Source: Usnea hakonensis (Eukaryota > Ascomycota > Lecanoromycetes > Lecanorales > Parmeliaceae). From it: 64,000 nucleotides of DNA. Both the position numbers and the translations under genes were made by a program. Positions 54,584 through 64,000 of this stretch are shown here, in pieces. The notes beneath the pieces were generated by a model, which was not told where the DNA came from, made no database searches, and was given only the letters and a program-made list of their open reading frames with translations. Every line of letters starts with the position of its first letter. The stretch's first letter is position 1. The stretch spans positions 25,300 through 89,299 of the forward strand of contig BLJB01000270.1 of assembly GCA_013423325.1 (NCBI GenBank), written 5' to 3'.

Positions 54584-56014
54584 TTAGCTAGGTACAGGAT
54601 CTATAGCGGCGGGTTCTAGGAGGTTGACGTGAAACGTGTGATGGATATTAAGGCTTATAGGCAAGTGTAAGCGAACGGCAGAGGGACTCAATATAGTAGC
54701 GACTTTGTAGGGGCCCGCTTGGCGACGTTCAAGTTTCTTGTATGGTCTTCGAGTACGCAAATTCTTGATATTCAGGTATATATAGTCATTAATTTTGTAC
54801 TGAGGTGCTAGACTTCGACGACGATTTGTATTTAGCTCGTAATCTGCTTGGGCTAGAGCTATTTCCTCTCTCGCCATTTCCTCGAGTTCTTTTATACGAC
54901 GGGTAAAGGTTGTGGCATCGATCTCATTGTTAGTCCTCGGTACTCGTATATGCTCTTTATACCCGTAGCGAGGGTGAAATCCTTTGTTAAGGAAGAATAG
55001 TGAAAATCCTGTGGCAGCGGAGTCGGCATTATTCGTAGTGAACTCGGAGAGTGAAAGCCATTTAGGCCAGTTATCTTGGTTGTAATTAATATAAGCTCGC
55101 AAGTATTGCTTAAAGATAGTATTAACCCTCTCAGTCTGCCTATTAGTTTCAGGATGATACGCGGTTGACAAAGTATGTGTGATCCCCAAGGTTTTACAGA
55201 CGTAAGACCAAAATTCATTGATAAACTGGGTTCCTCTATTACTGGTAATACTACGCGGTAGTCCATACAGTCGGTATACATGGTCGATAAAGAAACGTGC
55301 GAATTCTCGAGCTCCGATCCGATGGTTGATAGCGATAATGTGGCGTTCCTTTGTTAAACGGTCCACTACTATATAAATAGCGTCTTTTCCTTCGACTTCT
55401 GGTAATCCTGTAATAAAATCGATAGTGATATCTTGCTAACGGTGCTGCGGAATATCCAATGGGGCTAGATATCCTGCCTTCGCGGTTCTCGGTGTCTTAC
55501 TGGTGCGACAGACAATGCAGTTTCTTATATAATGACGCACATAGCGCTGCATTCTTGGCCAGTAATATCCTTAATATAGTAACGTATAGGTGTTTCCTGA
55601 CCCTGGGTGACCGGCGATAGGTTTATCGTGGTGCAGTTGTATAAGGCGTAGATGTAGCGGTTCAAAATCTGGGATATAGCGACGATCTCGATAATATAAC
55701 TTGCCCTTATACTCTTTGTATTGGGCTAAACTTAGGTATTTGGATTTTCTAGATCCGTTTCTTAAGGCTGCTAAGACTTCTCGGGGTACTGGATCCAACG
55801 CGTTTCCTTTAATAAATAATTCTTCTATACCCGGGTCTTCGATATGGTTATTCTGTCTGACGATCTCTTCACTTCGTGGCTTATTCTTAGGTATAGCTTC
55901 GTTAGTAATCTGTCCTTCCTGGACTTCCGCGGACTCAACTCGCTCGTTCTTATGCTGGGACTTATTTCTTAACTCAGGCATTATATAGTTCTTATTTCTC
56001 GACTCAGGTCTCAC
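54584..56014 (-). pseudogene. Integrase region of pol, broken
   Basis: A zinc-binding HHCC module (about 55500-55640: H in LHHDKPIAGH, C in NCIVC) is followed by the DDE core. Core pieces are TIDFITGLPEVEG, SNRGTQFINEFW and PETNRQTERVN. The family normally reads SDRGTQF and PETDGQTE, so the second catalytic Asp is Asn here. Stop codons at about 55435 and 55570 interrupt the frame. The segment 54584-55366 remains open for 260 codons and includes the C-terminal GPY-like stretch AGPYKV. Confidence 0.88.
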
Positions 56015-57480
56015 TTGGTTTCTCGCTTGGTTTCGTATTTACACAGGGGCCAGGTATAGGTCTACTTGTACCAAATGTAACTTAATCTTTAATATGATCT
56101 CGGACTTAACTCGCTCGTCAAGGTTCTCAGACTTCAAGAGTGTTTGATTTTGTATTTCCAGGATCTTATCCCCCTCTTTAGGGAGGTCTCCCGACCGACG
56201 AGTCAACGTATCTGGCTTTTCTCCTTTGGTTCCGGGGCGGTAGCGTAATAGGAAGTTGAACCGGGAAAGATACTCAGCCTAACGGGCTTGACGTTGCGAC
56301 AATTTCTTAGAGCTTATAAAATACTCCAGTGCTCGGTGATCGGATAGTACTTCGACTTGTTGCTGATTGCCTTTAAGCTCGGTACGCTAATGTTCAAAGG
56401 CTAAGATAACTGCGAGTAGTTCTTTATCATGGATCGGATAATTCATTTGCGCGGGCTGGAATTTCTTGGAGAAGTATGTATAAGGGTGTAGTACTCCTTT
56501 GTTATCATACTGAGACAATACTCCGGCGGTAATATGATTCGACGCATCAGTCTCTACGACCGTCTTCTTCTCGTAGTCGAAATGTATAAGGATCGGTCTT
56601 GAAACGAAAGCTCGCTTGAGGTCTTCAAAGGCTTGCTCATAAGCCTTAGTCCATTGGAATAGTTGGCCTTTGGGTTTCTTCGTCGCTTCTGTTAATGTAA
56701 CAGTAATCTTCGAGTAGTCTTTAATGAATCGATGATAGAAATTAGCAAACCCAAGGAAAGCCTGCAAGTCCTTCAAGCACGACGGTGACTGCCATTCAAC
56801 GATGGCTTGAATCTTCTCAGGGTCCATACAGATTCCTTCAGTGGTGACTATTAATCCTAAGTACTTCACGGCGGTAACATAGAATTCACACTTGGTAATA
56901 TCAGCTTGTAATCCGAATTCTCGCAGACGTTGTAATACTAAAGAAACATGTCTTCGGTGTTCTCTGATGCTGTTGCTGTAGATCAAAATATTATCGAGGT
57001 ACGCAGTAGTAAATTCGTCCAAAAATTCTCGCAGAGCATCATTAATATATCTCTGAAAAGTCGATGGCCCTCCGGTGAGGCCAAATGGCAGAACGAGGTA
57101 CTCGTATAACCCCTATCTTGTAGCAAAGGCTGTTTTCCATTCTTCTCCTTCCGCTATACGAAGACGGTTGAAGGCAGCGATAATATTAATCTTGGAAAAG
57201 ATCTTGGCTCGGCATACTCGCGACAAGGTTTCTTTGATTAATAGTAGAGGGTAACGATCTTTCTTAGTAAGCTCATTGAGTTTTCGATAATCGATATATA
57301 GACGTAGCCCACCCCCCGGCTTTTTGACAAAGAGAATCGGGGCGGCGGCTGGAGAACTGCTGGCACGAATGAACCCTTTATCCAGATTCTCTTCAATGTA
57401 CTGCTTCGCGACTTGTAACTCGGCTTGCGACATTCCATATATTTGCTGATATGGTGGCGACGATCCTGGTTTCAGTGGTA
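56015..57480 (-). pseudogene. Reverse transcriptase and RNase H region of pol, broken
   Basis: RT motifs in order: RLYIDYRKLNELTKKDRYPL, an AAFNRLRIAEGEEWKTAF block, FGLTGGPSTFQ, and YLDNILIYS where the active site should be YLDD. They are followed by VKYLGLIVTTEGI and FLGFANFYHRFIKDYS. RNase H begins with VVETDASNHITAGVLSQ. Stops occur at 57110-57112 and about 56385. The D-to-N change alone should abolish polymerisation. Confidence 0.9.
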
Positions 57481-58500
57481 CCTTGTGGTCATACGGACGA
57501 TGGGGAGGAAGCTGATTTGCTTCTTTCTTCGAAAATACATCTAGGAACTCGTGGTACTCCTCGGGGAGCTTATCTGCGGGGTTAACTTCGGTTTTTGGTG
57601 CTAGGGCTTTCTCAATATCTCGCATACTAGCGGAAAAAACCTGAAACCCGGGATTCTTTCGACTTCTTTTAAGCCACATATCAAAAGGGGCGGCGGCAAT
57701 GAGACTGATATCTAGTGACTTGGCTGGGACATCGGGAGCATCGCTCCTCGCTGGGACATCGGGAACAGCGTTCCTCGCAGAAACATCGGGAGCATTGCTC
57801 CTCGCTGGGACATCGGGAACAGCGTTCCTCGCAGAAACATCGGGAGCATCGCTCCTCGCTGGGACATCGGGAATAGCGTTCCTCGCAGAAACATCGGGAG
57901 CATCGCTCCTCGCTGGGACCTCGGGAACAGCGTTCCTCGTAGAAACCTCGGGAGCATCGCTCCTCGCTGGGATTTTTCTCAACTTGTGACTTGTAACTTC
58001 GATAGTATTCATGGACTTGGATAACTTAGGTTCTTGGTCTTCTTTGTCTAAAGGCTCGAGGTATCCCTCCACGGATACTACTCGTTGGTTCGGTAAATAG
58101 TGACTTCGATAATACTCAGATTCAAAAATAACGACATTCTCGGCCCAACGAATATAAGGGTCATAGGTTCTTAACCACGGTATTCCTAAGAGTATAGGGT
58201 AACGTCCCAGCTTCGTGACAAATATTTGCAACATCTCAGTATGTCCTCCAAAAATAACAGGGACTCGAACGGTATGGGTGACCGCGCCGGAAGAGATACG
58301 ACGTCCATCAATAATAGAAATAGCACGAGGGAACTCCAGAGCATGAAAAGCAAGGGCATGTTTTTGCGCAAAGGTCTCGTCGACAAAAGATCTGCTAGTA
58401 GTACCGCTATCAATTATAGCTTGACTTTGAATAATTCTATTACTAGTAGCTACGGTATATGGAAGAATAATGTGCTTACATTCTAATAGATCAGTACATA
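57481..58500 (-). pseudogene. Aspartic protease and linker of pol
   Basis: The protease active site reads IIDSGTTSRSFVDE, close to the usual DSGA/DSGT, and is followed by LGIPWLRTYDPYIRW. A repeat-rich linker leads to EYHEFLDVFSKKEANQLPPHR at the start of the RT domain. Stops lie upstream of the DSG motif. Confidence 0.82.
57730..57970 (-). repeat. 54-bp coding tandem repeat in pol linker
   Basis: About four and a half in-frame units encode an 18-residue pattern like VPARSDAPDVSARNAVPD. All three forward and some reverse frames stay open because the unit length is a multiple of three and free of stops, so overlapping frames here are shadows. Confidence 0.88.
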
Positions 58501-58551
58501 GAGAAAATGACGAAATGACGAGATCCTTTTTGTTTGATCCCTGAACGCGAC

Positions 58552-59721
58552 TTAATTCAGGGATACTCCATTTCCCGACTCGGAAGGACTCGAACTCGAA
58601 CTAGTGCTTGGGGTAGTGGTAACGATATTGGTTTCTGCGATACGAAGATTTTTTTTGTTACCACTTGGGCAGTTGATTGTAATATGCCCCGGTTGCCCGC
58701 AATATAGACATAATCCTTGAGTTCGACGGTGGGCTTTCTCTTCGGGAGACAAAGGTCCACGTGTGACTGACGTATCCATAGGGCCAGGGTGAGTACCGGT
58801 AGCAGTGCTGAGAGTGGTGCTAGGGGGTCGGGTTGAAACTTGGACCGTGTTGGCGGCAGCAGGAGTAGTAGAGATCCTGGAATTCCGAGGGCGTGAGGTA
58901 TTACCAACACTGTTACCCTGAGCTATACGGGATCTATGAGCTTCGATAAGACGGAAGTGGTTTTTAACAGCTTGGAATTCTTTGACTAACTCCTCGAAGT
59001 TGAGCTGAGGCATATTATGGCAACGGAGGTACAGACGATCGATATATTCTTGGGAGGCATTGGTTTCTAGTAATACGCGTACTTGTTTCTCGTCTTGCTT
59101 GCTGTCGATGGCTAAGAGCTGAAATTCCGAAAACCAGGTAGAGAAGGGGCGATTGCCTTGAAAGTACCCTTAGAGCTTTCTTATTGCATGCTGGTCTTTA
59201 AAAGGGTTACCAAAGGCTAACTTAAACGCCGTAAATAATTCTTCAATATTGGTATAGTCTACCGACCCATCTGCCTTAATCTTGAACTTAAATCTCTTAC
59301 GTGCGTCGCCGCTTAAGCGGCCTAGAACGTAGCGAAGTTTGTCTTACTCGGTAGGGTACCAATCGTAGTTGGATATAAGTTTCATACGAAGGTTGCTGCG
59401 GAACTTAGTGAACTGATCTCGGGATCTATTGAAGGGCTCAGGGTCGGGGTACTTAGGTGAGCGACTAATATGGGGCTCGGGACGCGTAATTGGAATGGAG
59501 GGACTAGACGATGGCGTAGTATTATTCAAACGACGGATTTTAGTATAGGCGACTCGTAACTTAGACTGAAGAGCTTGTATCTGCTCTTCGCGTACGGTAG
59601 TAAGAGTATTAAGTCGTTGTTCGACTTGCTGTATCCACGTACTGGCTTGGACTTCGTTGGAGACGGCATCTTCAGATTGGCTGGTAATTGAACTCCCTGA
59701 TATAGCTGGAAAGCTAGCCAT
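58552..59721 (-). pseudogene. Gag, broken
   Basis: It starts MASFPAISG at 59721 and runs through a Ser/Thr-rich leader, a capsid-like region (FRSNLRMKLISNYDWYPTE, then LRYVLGRLSGDARK) and a C-terminal zinc knuckle. The knuckle CLYCGQPGHITINC is C-x2-C-x4-H-x4-C. TAA at 59344-59346 and a TAG near 59170 interrupt the frame. Confidence 0.85.
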
Positions 59722-59749
59722 TGAAGGGATTGGTGAAGGTACGATATAA

Positions 59750-59939
59750 TGTTATAGGTCACTAGTTGCTACTCTGATTGATAGCGGATTGCATCTATTC
59801 ACTATCCTAAGGACTTAGAATATCGTATAAGGAGAGAAAACAAAGGGGAATCCTGCTTAAGCAATATATTCGCCTAGATCGCATGTCGTATATATCCCAC
59901 ATGCACCTAACATCCAACACAAGTATGCTACCCGTGACA
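59750..59939 (-). repeat. LTR (5' LTR of the minus-strand element)
   Basis: 190 bp, same length as the left copy. It starts TGTTATAGG where the left copy has TGTCATGGG, both differences being CpA/TpG to TpA. It should hold the element promoter. Confidence 0.92.
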
Positions 59940-59944
59940 GAATA
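59940..59944. repeat. Target-site duplication, right copy (GAATA)
   Basis: Identical to 54132-54136 and directly adjacent to the right LTR. Confidence 0.9.
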
Positions 59945-62900
59945 GCGCGTATATAACTATTAAGCTACCGCCAAAAGTCGAGCGAAAGTAAAAACGCGAT
60001 TCGAAGCCGAATCCTTACTAGCGAACGCTTCTATCGCCCCCGAAATACTAGTAACCTAAGTAGACCCGCCCCTTCCTATAGTAGAGACCGAAGTATTAAG
60101 AGCTATCCCTACTATAGAAGGCCCTATCAATACGCCTAGCCCTCGTAGTATACGTTCTTATAAGAGTAGTATAGCGTCCGCGTAATCTAGATTACCAACG
60201 GTACTAACGGCTATACTCTCCCCTACTGCCGCTTTTGGTCGCGCCCTTCTATATCGTAGTAAAGTTAGGGAAGCCAGCTAATCTTCGACAACATTATCGC
60301 GAATAGTACCGAGTCCTATCGAGAGCGTCGCTAATATATTAGCGACCCTTAGTATACCGTAGCTAGGTAAGATATTCACCTAAATCACTTACTATAATAT
60401 ATTAACCCGTATATAGGGGAACTAGTAGTAGTACTACCTCCCCTGTTATCTCTATTACCTCCGCTACAATTCCCCCTATCCCCTCCACTACGCCCCATAT
60501 CCTCTAATACCAGTCCGCTCCCTATAGCCGAGAATAAGTCGGTCGATATCGATATCCCTAGCGCTAAGCAAGCGAATCCTCGCGCTCCTCCCCCCTTACC
60601 CCGCACGATGTCGTCCTTAGATAACATGGTGCATGATACTACCCTTGAATCCAGCGATCCTCTATCCCCCCCCTAATTAGAGCCTAGGGTTGAGACCCTA
60701 CCGGCAGAAAGCGCAAGGGATAGGGAAACCCCCGATAGCGATAGTTCCGGGACTAGTACGCCTATCTACAATATCTATAATAGCGCCGCTAGGGTTATTA
60801 AAGCTAGCTAGGATAATCGCTATAGCTATACTAATCGTTAGTAGAGCCCCCCCTCCGTCCTTAAAACTACTGACCTCGACTAGGGGAGGATTCCTCTAGC
60901 GAACCGCCCGAATACCCGCTCTCCCTCGATAGCTTCTTCTTCGGTATTTCGAGCCTGGGCTTCTACTAGTACGCCTTTTACCTCGCGCTACGACCACCGT
61001 TCCTACGACGTATTACGCAAAACCCTCGTATTACCCTTCACGGTCTCTAGATCTATAAGACTATATAATTACGTTTGGGCTACGGGGTGGGAGACTACGG
61101 CTTCGGGGCCTCTACCTATATCTTCTTCCCCTATCTTCCCGTGGGCGCCTCCGATACCTTTTATCTATCCGATTAGTACTAACGGTATTAGGTAGATAAT
61201 ATCCTTCGCCTAGCCCTAATCGAGACCTATAGGTATTATATTTGGCTATATTAGCCGAGGAGTTTTCGCGATACGGACTGCAAAGTGCGGGTCAATACCG
61301 AGAGCGGTAAATCTCGGACCGGGTATACGATGGACGTCTAGTACACGATTCCTGAGAGTTATTTGGATCGCTTCTAGCGTACCGTACTCCGGAGAAGCGA
61401 GCAGTTCGTATTATTCGCGTGGCCGGTCTTGATCGTTTAGGCGCACAATCTGAAATTGACTACCTAACGGAAGAACCCGGCGTTAATAAAGGACGATTTC
61501 TTAAAGCTGATAGACGCCGCCTATTATACGTCTAACCCGAGTTCCTTCCGCGCTAACAATACGTGGCTCGATCTCGGGGTCGAAGATATTCCCGAGGGGG
61601 ACGGTATCACGCTACTTAGGAAGACGGACTGCCTTGAGAGTTAGGCCCGGGGCTTCTACTATTCCCCCGGCAAAGTACGGGATCTTACCGTTTCCCGGTA
61701 CCCCTTCCTATTGACGCGTGACGCCGCATCTATCTCGGTAAAACTAGGTTCTCGAAACGTGCTACGACGCAAAGGTCTAATCGCCTATAATAAGGCTTAT
61801 AATACTAACTAGGATCTCTTTTCGTCCCCGTTTAAAGGCTACTACGCCTTCGATAACGCCCCCCTCGAGGGCGTCGGGTTCTCGCAAGCCCATATCGATA
61901 AATGTTTCGATATAAACCGCTACGGGCCTAGTGCGGCCGGCACCCAAGAAGCCCACCTTAAGCGGGGAGATCTGATCGATCGGTTAGAGTAGACCAAGTA
62001 ACGAGTCGCCGTCGCCCTAGAAGACTCTACCCGATGGTCTTTTAGTATTCGATCGGAATATCGGATCGCCTAGTCGTTACTTATCTATTGCGATTTTAGC
62101 GATATAGGTTTCTCTACTACTATCGCTCGCCGTACCGCCTCCTCCCCCCTACCGACGAATGCAACCTCCAACGTTCCTAGTGACCCCTAACCCTTACACC
62201 CGGCGATATCGTCCTTAGACAATATCGCGGACGACCTTACCGACGAATTCTATCGTTCTTTCTAGGTGCTTTCGACGGTAGAGGTTAACTAATTCACTTC
62301 GGCGTGCCTTAATCGGTAGCTACTATACCTCGAAGCTTCGGCGACCCGATACGTCCCGGCCTATAACCGTAAGACCGCGCCCGAAAACTAATAGCGTCTA
62401 TACGGGATCATTATCAGCACCTATGTTCGAACCTTAGCTCTAAGTATAGGCGGTCTTATACCGTAGTAGCGGCCGGAGTTATAGCAGGAAAAGATGGAAA
62501 GCCGGCTATACCGTAAGGCTCGGCTCCTCCGAGAGCAGAACGCTCCCGATAGAGACCCCTCGACCAATAATAATAAGACTTCCGACGACGACTAAACCCC
62601 TAAGGATTAGTATAATTAGCTAGGTCTCGGCTTCAAATAGACTATAAAGCAGTACGGTATCATCTAGTTACGAGCCGATCAACTTCTCTAGGAAGGGCTC
62701 CCTCTCTTCCAGCCGAAGCTACTAGAGAAACTGCCCCTTACTAAGAATCTATTTTACGCCTCCTTCCACGTCGTTCTAGAGCTCGGGAAGCTATTAATCG
62801 AGCGAGAGTATCGTTAGGCCAAGTTTCGCCGCTAGTACGTACCCGCCGCTACTACTTACCGCGAGTTTTAAGCGGACCCTACCTCTAGCAAGAAAAGGGA

Positions 62901-63822
62901 GGTGGCGTAACTAGAGTATATCATAATATTCTCGGTTACGTCGGAAGCTATCCTTTAATCCTATTTCCACTGCGTAATCGATACCCTTATCGCTCGAGCT
63001 CGAAAATGTCCCGACTTCCCGAAAAGCGCCCCCGGGGCCAAGGCGCGCCTACTTCGACCGTTGGACGTGGCCGAAGCTAAGGGTTTACGGGGCCTAAATT
63101 ATACTATAGTCCAGAAGATACTCCGCGTTGAGCCTCGTATCGCCTTTACCCGCCCCGCCCGTACCGCCGCCGGCAAAAACAATATCTTCCACCAATACCA
63201 GAATTCCGGGTCTTGGATCGATCGTATTCGAGGCCTCTTTCTCTTTGACGATATCGGTACGTCTACCCGAAGGTGGGATACGGCGGCTTTCCGTACCCTT
63301 ACGCGCCATATATATAGTATCTTCTTGTAGGAGTTGGGGGACCCCGCTCGCCGATAGTTTCTCGACTTTTACGTCGACCACGCAGCGCAACGGCTATTCA
63401 TTATCCCCTAATACGACTTAGACAAATTATCGGTACTGCTGAAACCCAACAGAGGGCATGGCCAGGACCGACAGGATCTGATTCGGACCCTCGACCCTCT
63501 CGATAAGACCAACTGGTATTGCGCCGCTTTCCCGGCTTCCTATGATCGGGAGGCGTTTGCTATGGCCTAATCGGGTAAGAAGTCTCACCTACCACGACAA
63601 ACCCTTCGAGAGACGCTAGGAAGCCTCTTGGTCGCACTAAAACTTGATACCGTTGCGTCTAACACTCCACGGTGGCGAAGGGTGAAGGATCCCGCGACGT
63701 TTAACCACCTCGTCGACTCGGGGTGTTTGGAGGTATTCGAAGATGCGCTGAAAGACGATGAGGCGAAAAGACAGGAAGAACCCGAATCGAGTAGGACAGG
63801 CTCTGATCAAGGGAGGAAGTAA
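59945..63822 (+). pseudogene. Hyper-RIP-mutated long ORF of an old repeat element, family unknown
   Basis: The frame that began at 54105 resumes here. It runs in one phase to 60366, then through an intron-like segment 60367-60416 (GTAAGA to TATAG), then in phase to about 60880. There one base is gained or lost, and it then continues in a single phase to a TAA just after 63819. The coding length is about 3.8 kb, near 1,290 codons. The stretch 61291-63822 (about 840 codons) has roughly thirty internal stops, all TAA or TAG and none TGA, in positions that fit former Gln or Trp. The N-terminal part is basic and Ser/Pro-rich, with MSSLDN at 60608. The later part has globular-looking patches such as ALEDSTRWSFSIRSEYR and YYAFDNAPLEGVGFS. 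I see no RT, transposase DDE or helicase motif and do not recognise the family. Confidence 0.7.
60367..60416 (+). other. Probable fossil intron in the RIP-mutated ORF
   Basis: This 50-bp segment starts GTAAGA and ends TATAG. Removing it joins the upstream and downstream frames exactly (phase 1). Confidence 0.55.
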
Positions 63823-64000
63823 ACAGTCGATAGGAACACTAATAGGGCTGGTTTGGTATTCGCGCGACGCACTACAGATATTGTCCTTAGACGACGTACT
63901 ACGGATATTGTCTAAGGACGACATAACACGCTTGTTATCCAAGGACGACATCCGTCCTACGGCAAGTCAGGTCAGCGGTAAGTAATTCCTTGGTATTTGT
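63823..64000. other. 3' flank of the old element, window end
   Basis: The sequence regains CA and TG dinucleotides towards the end of the window, so the element or its RIP footprint may end near here. No terminal repeat matching the left flank was identified. Confidence 0.4.
63869..63949. repeat. 27-bp tandem repeat, three units, downstream of the RIP-mutated ORF
   Basis: Units at 63869-63895, 63896-63922 and 63923-63949 share a core like TTGTCCTTAGACGAC or TTATCCAAGGACGAC. On the minus strand two of them read MSSLDN. The same core (TCGTCCTTAGATAACAT-like) appears at 60608 and 62206 on the plus strand within the ORF. Confidence 0.8.

Larger units (their letters stand above)
54137..59939 (-). 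mobile_element. Ty3/gypsy chromovirus LTR retrotransposon, inactivated
   Basis: The element is 5803 bp, bounded by two 190-bp LTRs that start TGTCA/TGTTA and end TGACA, with target duplication GAATA. It reads on the minus strand: gag, protease, reverse transcriptase, RNase H, integrase, then a chromodomain, the order that defines Ty3/gypsy chromoviruses. A purine tract (AAGAGGGGGATAA) lies just before the 3' LTR, near 54327-54339. Stops break gag and pol in several places, and catalytic Asp codons are changed to Asn, so it cannot move on its own. It is inserted inside the frame of an older element. Confidence 0.95.

Noticed and set aside
57699..57989. Plus-strand frame rich in ETSGASLLAGTSG repeats
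   Set aside because: It is antisense to the 54-bp repeat of the retrotransposon pol; repeats whose length is a multiple of three keep all frames open.

Overview
The window reads as nuclear DNA of a filamentous ascomycete (Pezizomycotina, possibly Leotiomycetes). Genes carry short introns of about 45-130 bp with fungal splice sites. The families are typical of moulds: a patatin-NB-ARC-ankyrin protein, a MARVEL/Nce102-like protein, Argonaute, CipC/DUF3759, MNN1-type glycosyltransferase, GH25 lysozyme, a Fet3-like ferroxidase and a rhodopsin-domain membrane protein. Transposons carry the mutation pattern of repeat-induced point mutation (RIP).

Layout. 1-35.5 kb is the gene-bearing part, in order: STAND/NLR-like protein (800-4764 +), MARVEL protein (8016-8688 -), divergent Argonaute (11767-14679 +), CipC-like protein (15495-16120 -), an inverted-repeat element (16479-16999), GT71-like transferase (18075-19761 +), membrane ankyrin protein (20321-21205 -), conserved unknown (21476-22768 +), GH25 (23193-24598 -), multicopper ferroxidase (26337-28419 -), a doubtful membrane-protein gene (28873-29647 -), CCCH zinc-finger protein (32215-33439 +) and rhodopsin-domain protein (33799-35467 -). 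The exon models given below were joined by hand, and their summed lengths divide by three.

35.5-53 kb is gene-poor and full of decay: a broken C2H2 zinc-finger gene, a broken P450, several local duplications, three foldback or miniature elements, one small secreted cysteine-rich protein (46341-46736 -), an uncertain multi-exon gene and one secreted unknown (52424-53026 -).

53-64 kb is a nested transposon island. A Ty3/gypsy chromovirus (54137-59939, minus strand, 190-bp LTRs, target duplication GAATA) sits 32 nt into the reading frame of an older, heavily mutated element. The host frame resumes at 59940 and can be followed, with one intron and one frameshift, to 63822. Its internal stops are TAA or TAG in the stretch I translated fully, as expected of CpA-directed RIP.

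No operon-like or pathway-level gene cluster is evident. The most notable points are a probable AT-AC intron in the ferroxidase, a GC-AG intron in the rhodopsin-domain gene, an Argonaute that lacks two slicer residues, and the nested RIP-mutated element of unknown family.
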